A stretch of 64,000 bases of DNA from contig CALKIH010000030.1 in NCBI GenBank assembly GCA_937995335.1, forward strand, positions 1 through 64,000, in the 5' to 3' direction. Source of the DNA: UBA2357 sp002344625. Its GTDB lineage: Bacteria > Pseudomonadota > Gammaproteobacteria > Burkholderiales > Rhodocyclaceae. This document shows positions 58,146 to 64,000 of the stretch, in pieces. Made by a program: the position numbers and the translations under genes. Under the pieces are notes generated by a model, which was given only the letters and a program-made list of their open reading frames with translations, made no database searches and had not been told where the DNA came from. The number at the start of each line of letters is the position of its first letter. Within the stretch, counting starts at the first letter, position 1.

Positions 58146-60071
58146 TCAGTCCTGCACGGCGGTTGACCGGATCAGGATGGCGCGCAGTTTGGCGGGGCGA
58201 ATCGGCCGGCGCAGGACCGGTACCGGCGTGCCGTGTGCGCCGCGCACGGCGTCCGGCGGGGCGTCATCTCCGAGCAGGGCCGCCGGCAGGATGGCGCCGA
58301 AATGGGTCCTGAGCGTGCGAATCGTGTCATTGCCATCGATGCCGATGGCCGGCGAGTGTTCGCAAAGCATGAGCCGTGGGGGATGACCGTTGAGCGCGAT
58401 GGCCGCCATCACTTCGGCGACGTTCGCACCGCTGCTGACCTGGCAGCCCCACGACCGCAGCAGCGTGCCCAGTTTTGCCCGGGTCGGTGCGTCGTTTTCG
58501 ATCACCGCGACGTGTATGCCCTGCAGGTCGCCGGGCGGGCGCTCGGCAAACGTGGCCGCCGCCTGGCCGTCGGGGGCCGCGCTCCGGGCTTCGAGCGCGA
58601 ATACCGCGCCTTCGCCCGGTCGGGAGCGCAGTGATACGGGATGGTCGAGCATCTTGCCCAGGCGCTCGACGATCGCCAGGCCGAGCCCCAAGCCCTTGTC
58701 GCGTGCGCGCTCGGGATTGTTCAGCTGGACGAACTCCCCGAATATGGCCGTGTGCGAATCTGCGGCGATGCCGATACCGTTGTCGCGTACCTCGATCCGC
58801 CAGCGCTCGCCACGACGCCGGCATGCAATCAGCACGCGCCCGCCCGGGGCGTAGCGGACGGCATTGCCGACCAGGTTGGCAACCACGCGCTCGAGCAGAA
58901 TCGGGTCGCTTTCCACCCAGGCCCCGGTGGTGCGGATGACGAGGCGCACGTCGTGCTCGGATGCGGCGCGCAGTATCGATGCCGCCACGCGTTCAAACAC
59001 GCCCTGAAGCTCGACCGGCTGGATGCGCGGCTGCAACGCGCCGGCATCCAGCCGCGAGATGTCGAGCAGGCTGTCCAGGAGCGCCTCCATTGCGGCGGCG
59101 GATGCGCAGATCTGTTCCACCAGGTGGGCCGAGAGCGGGGGCAGGCGATGCTCCGCGAGCGATGCGATGAAGAGGCTGAGTGCGTGCATGGGTTGGCGCA
59201 GATCGTGGCTGGCTGCAGCCAGAAAGCGGGTTTTGGCCAGATTGGCAAGCTCGGCTTCATCCTTGCGCGCGCGCAGTTCAGCGGTGGCGTCGATGATTCG
59301 CTGGCTCATCGCATCATGCGAGTCGGCGAGCTCGACGGCCATCCGATTGACCCCTTCCGCCAGCGACCGCAGGCTGCCGCCGCCCAGCGTCGGTACACGC
59401 TCGGCGAAGTGGCCCTGACCGATTCGCTCGACCGTTCGGGCGACTTCGCGGATCGGGCCGCTCACGCCGCGACTCATCTTGAAAGCCAGCGCGAGCGCGC
59501 CGACCAGCGCGAACAAGACGGCCAGCGCCCCGTTGCGCTGTAGTTCGGCGCGTTGCGAGCGGACCGGTTCCTGCGAAAGATCGATGATGACGTTGCCGAG
59601 CACTTCGAGCCCGGCCGGGCGGCCCTGGCCGTCCATTGCAATCCGGGTCAAGGGGTCGTCGAGGGCGATGCTTCCGGGAACGATCGGTTCGACGATGCGT
59701 CGGATCGCATCATGCTCGAGCAACATCGGCTTCATCGCGACGGCGTCGGGCAGCGCGAGCGTGTTTTGGTTCCGCGCGCTGCGTGCAAGTACGTCGCCAA
59801 GATGGTCGACGACGGCGATGGCCAGGACGCCTTCCTCCGCGAGCGTGGCCGTTGCCACTCGCTGCAAGGCATCGCGGTTGCCCGAGAACACCGCATATTC
59901 GCTTGCCGCCGCTACCTGGCGAGCCAGCGCCTGCGCGCGCGCCGTGTGTGCTTCCTCGATGTCGGCGAATTGCGCGGTCGTGTAGTAGGCGGTCAGGAGA
60001 ATCGCGATCACCAGCATTGGCAGCACCGCTGCGATGACCACGCGCGCCTGTACGCCCAATCCGTTCTTCAT
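58146..60071 (-). CDS. Membrane hybrid histidine kinase with degenerate receiver
   Basis: A 641-residue sensor kinase. A membrane helix lies at about 10-32, a periplasmic sensor at about 33-185, a second helix at about 183-203, then HAMP (SGPIREVARTVERIGQGHF), a coiled coil, H-box AAASHDLRQPMHALSLF (about 290) and ATPase boxes (NLVGNAVRYAPGG, DNGIGI, GLGLGLAIV). A C-terminal receiver-like domain lacks the phosphoacceptor Asp (MLCEHSPAIG) and the conserved Lys (LRRPIRP). It diverges from a LuxR-type response regulator that is the probable partner. The same strand leads on to phaM 121 bases downstream. Confidence 0.9.
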   Translation of the reverse strand: MKNGLGVQARVVIAAVLPMLVIAILLTAYYTTAQFADIEEAHTARAQALARQVAAASEYAVFSGNRDALQRVATATLAEEGVLAIAVVDHLGDVLARSARNQNTLALPDAVAMKPMLLEHDAIRRIVEPIVPGSIALDDPLTRIAMDGQGRPAGLEVLGNVIIDLSQEPVRSQRAELQRNGALAVLFALVGALALAFKMSRGVSGPIREVARTVERIGQGHFAERVPTLGGGSLRSLAEGVNRMAVELADSHDAMSQRIIDATAELRARKDEAELANLAKTRFLAAASHDLRQPMHALSLFIASLAEHRLPPLSAHLVEQICASAAAMEALLDSLLDISRLDAGALQPRIQPVELQGVFERVAASILRAASEHDVRLVIRTTGAWVESDPILLERVVANLVGNAVRYAPGGRVLIACRRRGERWRIEVRDNGIGIAADSHTAIFGEFVQLNNPERARDKGLGLGLAIVERLGKMLDHPVSLRSRPGEGAVFALEARSAAPDGQAAATFAERPPGDLQGIHVAVIENDAPTRAKLGTLLRSWGCQVSSGANVAEVMAAIALNGHPPRLMLCEHSPAIGIDGNDTIRTLRTHFGAILPAALLGDDAPPDAVRGAHGTPVPVLRRPIRPAKLRAILIRSTAVQD

Positions 60072-60298
60072 GGACTTAGATCCTGTTCCAGCGAGGTCGA
60101 ACCGGTGTTTGCGCGCGACTCGCCGTATTTTCCCGGTTTCGGCGGGCGATTGCGAGCATCGGGGGGCGACGGTTCGACCGGGGTAATGCCTATGGTATAG
60201 TCGGGAATGTTAACGCTGCGGCATTGTCATCGACTGTCCGGGCGCCGACGGTCGCGTGTGCGCACAGCGTGCCGGCCGATCATCGAGTGGAGGATTGC
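60072..60298. promoter_or_regulatory. Divergent promoter region kinase / LuxR-type regulator
   Basis: The gap between the divergent kinase and regulator genes contains an A+T-richer stretch with TATGGTATAGT at about 60191-60201 on the plus strand, a possible extended -10 (TATAGT) for the regulator. No other element is recognised. Confidence 0.4.
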
Positions 60299-60928
60299 TT
60301 GACCAGGATTTTGATTGTCGAGGACCATGCGCTGGTGCGCGAGGCCATGGCCCATACCCTGGCGCGGCTCGCGCCGGGTGTGGAGTGTGTCGGCGTCAGC
60401 GGCGCGGACCAGGCGTTGGTCTTGCTCGAGGCGGGGGCGGACTGGGATCTTGCCGTCGTCGATCTCATGTTGCCCGACGTCAATGGGTTTTCGCTGCTGG
60501 AAGTCCTGGCCGGGCGCTACCCGGATTTGCCGGCGCTGGTGGTTTCGGCGCTCGATGATTCGGTGTCGGTGCGCCGCGCGATGAAGGCCGGCGCATCGGG
60601 ATTCGTGTCCAAGAGCAGCTCGAGCGAAGAGTTGTGCCGGGCCGTGCGCATCGTTCTCGACGGCGGCGTGTGCTCACCCGAACGGGTCGTACTTTCGCCG
60701 TCACCGCGCACCGACCCGTCCTTGGGTGAGCGATTCGGCCTTACGGCTGGACAGTTGCGCGTGCTCGAGCTGCTGGGTCAAGGCAAGACCAACCGGCAGA
60801 TCGCCGATCTGCTGGGGCTTTCGGAGGGTACGGTCAAGGTCCATGTATCGGCAATCTTTCGCGCGCTCAACGTAAAGAACCGTGCCCAGGCCGTATTGGT
60901 GATCTCACGCCACGGTGGACGCATCTGA
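60299..60928 (+). CDS. NarL/LuxR-family response regulator
   Basis: A 209-residue regulator. The receiver has ILIVEDH (4-10), phosphoacceptor Asp55 (LAVVDLMLPDVNG) and Lys near 103 (GFVSKSSSSEEL). The LuxR-type helix-turn-helix is FGLTAGQLRVLELLGQGKTNRQIADLLGLSEGTVKVHVSAIFRALNVKNR (about 143-192). TTG 60299 is chosen because GGAGG lies six bases upstream and the protein then starts at the receiver; the frame continues to an ATG at 60224. It diverges from the hybrid kinase, its likely partner. Confidence 0.88.
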   Translation: MTRILIVEDHALVREAMAHTLARLAPGVECVGVSGADQALVLLEAGADWDLAVVDLMLPDVNGFSLLEVLAGRYPDLPALVVSALDDSVSVRRAMKAGASGFVSKSSSSEELCRAVRIVLDGGVCSPERVVLSPSPRTDPSLGERFGLTAGQLRVLELLGQGKTNRQIADLLGLSEGTVKVHVSAIFRALNVKNRAQAVLVISRHGGRI

Positions 60929-60953
60929 TGCGCGTGCGGCTTCCCTGCCGCGC

Positions 60954-61670
60954 TCAGGATCCGCGGCGGCTGCCGTGGCCAAGGCGCAGCGGCCGCTCCG
61001 CAGCGGGCAGGCGCCCGCCGTCGATCGCGCCGGTTTCTTCCGCGAATCCCGGCAACGGCTCCACGCTGTCGATCTCGAGCAGTTCCAGCGTTTGCCGGGC
61101 CAGGGCCCTGCAGGCATTCGCCAGCGGTGTAGGCAGTTGCTCGGGCACGATCTTGTGCAACAGCAGCTTGCTTGCCGACAAGGCGTTCACCGGGTTGAGA
61201 ATGCGGTGCCGATAAGGCCGCATCATCTCGGTGACGGTGCGGTCGGCGGCCTCGCGCTGCCATGCGTTCGTCGGCCATTGGGTGGGAACGGCATAGGCGC
61301 GCGGGAACAGTTCGAGATCCTGCAGCACCGTGCGGATGTCCTCGTGCGATTCGCGGAACGGCAGCAGCACGATGTCCGATAACGCGTAGAGTTTGCGATC
61401 CATCTCGGTGCGGTTGCCGCCGCCGTCGATGACGCCGATCCAGTTGTCCAGCGAGCGCAGCTTGTCGACAACCTTGGTAAGGGCTTCGCGGGTGCGTGCG
61501 TCGGCGGTGATGTACCGGCGTCCTTCCGGCTGCAGCGGGTGGCGCGACACGTCGGTCAGAACGCATGCGGAACGATGGCCAAGCAGTCCCAGTCCCTGGC
61601 TGAGCATGTGCGACAGGGTTGTCTTGCCCGTGCCTCCCTTGTTGCCTATGACGCAGATAATTTCAGCCAT
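60954..61670 (-). CDS. ParA/MinD-like P-loop ATPase
   Basis: A 238-residue protein with the deviant Walker A KGGTGKTT (11-18) of the ParA/MinD superfamily and a switch-like VIDGGGNRTEMDRKL (about 79-93). The C-terminal half has HRILNPVNALSASKLLLHKIVPEQLPTPL. No ParB or plasmid partner is nearby, so it is an orphan. Such orphans position cargo such as chemoreceptors, carboxysomes or storage granules. A granule role is suggested only by phaM 3 kb away. The stop lies 25 bases from the converging LuxR-type gene. Confidence 0.85.
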   Translation of the reverse strand: MAEIICVIGNKGGTGKTTLSHMLSQGLGLLGHRSACVLTDVSRHPLQPEGRRYITADARTREALTKVVDKLRSLDNWIGVIDGGGNRTEMDRKLYALSDIVLLPFRESHEDIRTVLQDLELFPRAYAVPTQWPTNAWQREAADRTVTEMMRPYRHRILNPVNALSASKLLLHKIVPEQLPTPLANACRALARQTLELLEIDSVEPLPGFAEETGAIDGGRLPAAERPLRLGHGSRRGS

Positions 61671-61764
61671 GCCGATGCACCCCTCGAAACCAGACTTTCA
61701 GGATTTGTCGCATTATCGGCCGCGCTGGCGAATTCCTCAGGCGGAAAACGCCCTTTTTGCCCCA

Positions 61765-62529
61765 TCAATTCGGATGTTTTGCGTGCGTTCCGGTACCCGG
61801 ACGATAGACGTACAGCGTGCCGGCCCGGCCACCGTCGCCCCGGATGGATTCGTCGGGCATCGCGCCTGGAATCTCGAAGCTGTTGCTGATCAGGAGTGCG
61901 CCCGGCTTGAGCTCCCGCTGCGCCTTCGCCCATACCGCGGCCATCGGTACCGGTGAAAGGAACGCGTACACGATGTCGTATCCGGCCCACGAGGGTTCGA
62001 AAAAATCACCCCGCTCGATGTGCAGATTGGGGATGCCGCGTGCCATGAGCCGGCTCACCAGATAGGGGCCGGGCGCGGTCTCGATGCCGGTGAAACGGCT
62101 GCCGGGGCGGTGGCGGGCCAGTGCGATCAGCACCGAGCCGGTCCCGCTCCCGATGTCCAGGAAGCGGATATCGCGGTTGGCTGGCAGGCGCTCGAGCAAG
62201 GCCGCGATCGTCGCGGAATTGCTGAGGTAGAGCGGCACCTGTGTGCGGAAGCTGGTCCAGAACACCACCGCGAGCAGGATGAAGGCGACCAGGTACCAGT
62301 GAGCTGGAATGCCCAGGCGGTCGGCGGTGACCAGGAGCGGCGAGAACACCAGATGAATCGGCAGCCACCACCAGGCGCTGCGCAACGAGGTGGCGACGGC
62401 CATCGCGCCCAGTGCCTGGGCAGCGATCACCCAGTGCATCTCGGGGGGGAGCCAGCCCGTGCGAGTCGATAGCACGGCGATCAGCCAGCCGGCGATTTGA
62501 GCGATCAGGGCTTTGAGGGCAGGCGGCAT
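61765..62529 (-). CDS. Membrane-anchored class I SAM-dependent methyltransferase
   Basis: A 254-residue protein whose N-terminal ~105 residues form about four membrane helices (IAQIAGWLIAVLSTRTGWL, HWVIAAQALGAMAVATSL, AWWWLPIHLVFSPLLVTAD, WYLVAFILLAVVFWTSF). A class I methyltransferase domain follows: motif I RFLDIGSGTGSVLIAL (about 138-153), acidic GIETAPG, and GDFFEPSWAGYDIVYAFLSPVPM. The TM-plus-methyltransferase plan is uncommon. The substrate is probably a membrane lipid or quinone-like molecule, but nothing confirms it. ATG 62529 is the best start, though no clear ribosome binding site is seen. Confidence 0.75.
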   Translation of the reverse strand: MPPALKALIAQIAGWLIAVLSTRTGWLPPEMHWVIAAQALGAMAVATSLRSAWWWLPIHLVFSPLLVTADRLGIPAHWYLVAFILLAVVFWTSFRTQVPLYLSNSATIAALLERLPANRDIRFLDIGSGTGSVLIALARHRPGSRFTGIETAPGPYLVSRLMARGIPNLHIERGDFFEPSWAGYDIVYAFLSPVPMAAVWAKAQRELKPGALLISNSFEIPGAMPDESIRGDGGRAGTLYVYRPGTGTHAKHPN

Positions 62530-62588
62530 GGCGTGCGAGGTCGTGGGCGAGCGGCGATGATAACCGCTCACCCGGTATCGACGAGGCG

Positions 62589-64000
62589 TCAAGCCGCCTT
62601 TTCGGCGCGTGTGGTCGATGCCTCCGGCGCTTGGTCTTCGTCCCGCCAGCGCTCGAGCAAACGCGCGCGTTCCGCCTCGAATGCCGCGACGTTCTTCAGC
62701 TTTACGTGACCGAAGCCCCGGATTCGTTCGGGCAGTGCGGCGATCGCGATCGCCTGCGGCAGGCGCAGGAACGACAGCCGCTCGAGCAGCAGCTCGACGT
62801 CGGCTTCATAGGTCTGGATCAGCGCGCGTTCGATGCGACGCTCGGCGGTCCGGCCGAACGGGTCCCAGCGGGTACCACGTAAGAACTTCAGCCTGGCCAG
62901 CCAGCGAAAGACGGTCATCATGGACGGACCATAGTCTTTTTTGGCGATTCTTCCGGTGACGGGGTCGGGGTGCGCCATCAATGGCGGAGCCAGATGAAAG
63001 CGCAGCGTATAGTCGCCGCCGAAAGTTGCGGCGATCTTCGCCCGGAAGGCCGGATCGGTGTAGAGGCGTGCGACCTCGTACTCGTCCTTGTAGGCGAGCA
63101 GCTTGAAGTAGTTGCGCGCGACAGCCTCACTCAGTCGGGTGGAGCGCGGGTCGCCGGTGACGCGCAGTTCGGCCTCGCGGACCTTTTCGACCTTGGCGCG
63201 GTAGCGCGACCCAAGGCGCGCATCCTGGTAGGCGGTGAGATACCCGACCCGGGTCGCGATCAATTCGTCCAGCGAGGCCGGCCTGATCGGAATGGGTGCG
63301 GCCGGCCGGGCGAGGCGCTCGACGCGCTCGGGGGCATGCGCTGCGCGCCGGCCCCAAAGAAAAGCCTTGCGGTTCATCTCCACCGCGGCGCCGTTCAGTT
63401 CGATCGCATCCATCAGGGCCTGGTGCGATACCGGCACCAGGCCTTTTTGCCAGGCGAACCCGAGCAGGATCAGGTTCGCGGCAATCGCGTCGCCCATCAG
63501 CACCAGCGCGAGGCGGCGTGCATCGATCAGTTCGAGGCCCGGGCCGCCGTCGTGTTCGCCGACCGCGTCGACGAGCGCCGTCTGCATCTTTTCGAGCGGA
63601 AACTGCCAGTCGGGCCGGTGGGCGAAGTCGGCGGTCGGCGTCTCGGCCGGATCGACGACGGCCCGGGTGCGCCCGGGGGCCATCTTGGCAAGTGCTTCGA
63701 CGCTCGCGCTGACGATGATGTCCCCGCCGATGACCGTGTCGGCCTCACCCGCGGCGATGCGAACGGCGTGCAGGTCGTCGGGGTGGTCGGCGATGCGGAT
63801 GTGGCTGAAGACCGAGCCACCCTTCTGCGCCAGACCGGTCATGTCGAGCACCGTGACGCCCTTGCCGTCCAGGTGCGCAGCCATGCCGATCAGCGCGCCG
63901 ATGGTCACGACGCCTGTGCCGCCCACGCCGGTGACCATGATGCCGAACGGCTGGCGGGTAGTCGGTATCGCGGGTTCGGGCAAGTCGGGAAACGCTAGCC
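62589..64000 (-). CDS. Indolepyruvate:ferredoxin oxidoreductase, fused, C-terminal part
   Basis: The frame is still open at the right edge (…LAFPDLPEPAIPTTRQPFGIMVTG), so this is the 3' ~470 codons of a larger gene; the TTG at 63983 is not its start. Visible is the gamma/IorB-type domain (FGIMVTGVGGTGVVTIGALIGMAAHLDG, VLDMTGLAQKGGSVFSHIRI) and the C-terminal DUF6537-like region (RVGYLTAYQDARLGSRYRAKVEKV ... GFGHVKLKNVAAFEAERARLLERW). The whole enzyme should contain TPP-binding halves and oxidatively decarboxylates aryl pyruvates to aryl-acetyl-CoA, feeding ferredoxin. Phenylacetyl-CoA production would suit the PaaK-like genes nearby. Confidence 0.93.
   Translation of the reverse strand, partial: LAFPDLPEPAIPTTRQPFGIMVTGVGGTGVVTIGALIGMAAHLDGKGVTVLDMTGLAQKGGSVFSHIRIADHPDDLHAVRIAAGEADTVIGGDIIVSASVEALAKMAPGRTRAVVDPAETPTADFAHRPDWQFPLEKMQTALVDAVGEHDGGPGLELIDARRLALVLMGDAIAANLILLGFAWQKGLVPVSHQALMDAIELNGAAVEMNRKAFLWGRRAAHAPERVERLARPAAPIPIRPASLDELIATRVGYLTAYQDARLGSRYRAKVEKVREAELRVTGDPRSTRLSEAVARNYFKLLAYKDEYEVARLYTDPAFRAKIAATFGGDYTLRFHLAPPLMAHPDPVTGRIAKKDYGPSMMTVFRWLARLKFLRGTRWDPFGRTAERRIERALIQTYEADVELLLERLSFLRLPQAIAIAALPERIRGFGHVKLKNVAAFEAERARLLERWRDEDQAPEASTTRAEKAA

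Noticed and set aside
1..64000. CRISPR arrays, tRNA/rRNA genes, prophage or insertion sequences
   Set aside because: No regularly spaced repeats, no cloverleaf or rRNA-like stretches, no transposase, integrase or terminal inverted repeats were found on reading both strands.

Overview
The window is G+C-rich chromosomal DNA, roughly two-thirds G+C by eye, from a metabolically versatile betaproteobacterium. The gene set points to the Rhodocyclales/Zoogloeaceae area (Azoarcus, Aromatoleum, Thauera relatives). The signs are a fused isobutyryl-CoA mutase IcmF, a PhaM-type polyhydroxyalkanoate granule protein, two branched-chain-amino-acid-type ABC importers beside acyl-CoA enzymes, a fused indolepyruvate:ferredoxin oxidoreductase at the right edge, and a type IV pilin with a sigma-54-type promoter. 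The genus is an inference. I saw no rRNA, tRNA, CRISPR array, prophage or insertion sequence.

Layout. At 1-6.9 kb are the end of an SPFH protein, a very small Cys/Lys-rich protein, a zinc alcohol dehydrogenase, a bestrophin-like channel, a Uma2-type nuclease, a type IV pilin, a frameshifted Sel1-repeat gene, a two-gene toxin-antitoxin-like cassette and phosphatidylserine decarboxylase. At 7.1-19.0 kb two complete peptide-type ABC importers face each other: a plus-strand set with a membrane-anchored binding protein and enlarged permeases, and a minus-strand conventional five-gene set. At 19.2-20.65 kb come tag and a LysR regulator. At 20.9-24.2 kb lies a translationally coupled pair, a TIR-domain protein and a membrane-anchored STAND NTPase. 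This is the best candidate for an undescribed defence or signalling system.

At 24.2-36.0 kb are a small secreted protein, the lutABC lactate-oxidation operon, a KamA-family radical SAM protein, a YpfJ-type metallopeptidase, a VOC protein, a periplasmic binding protein with a diguanylate cyclase, and a hybrid kinase with an OmpR-type regulator. At 36.4-56.6 kb lies a CoA-ester metabolism block: icmF, a five-gene Liv-type importer, fumC behind a Fur-box-like site, then an eight-gene run of acyl-CoA ligase, Liv-type importer, PaaK-like protein and racemase-like protein. A 34-35 bp sequence recurs upstream of icmF and of the acyl-CoA ligase run, with a weaker relative before the first Liv operon. 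This suggests one shared regulator. At 56.7-64 kb are an AEC transporter, phaM, a hybrid kinase with a degenerate receiver, a LuxR-type regulator, a ParA-like ATPase, a membrane methyltransferase and the partial indolepyruvate oxidoreductase.

Two architectural themes recur. First, three of the four ABC binding-protein genes are followed by a strong G+C hairpin before the next gene, which probably lets the binding protein be made in excess. Second, a roughly 75-bp repeat fills the whole gap from stop codon to GTG start in two unrelated operons (16.3 and 32.3 kb) and supplies the ribosome binding site. Starts were moved from the longest ORF wherever a ribosome binding site, promoter or family N-terminus argued for it, and each such case is stated in its entry.
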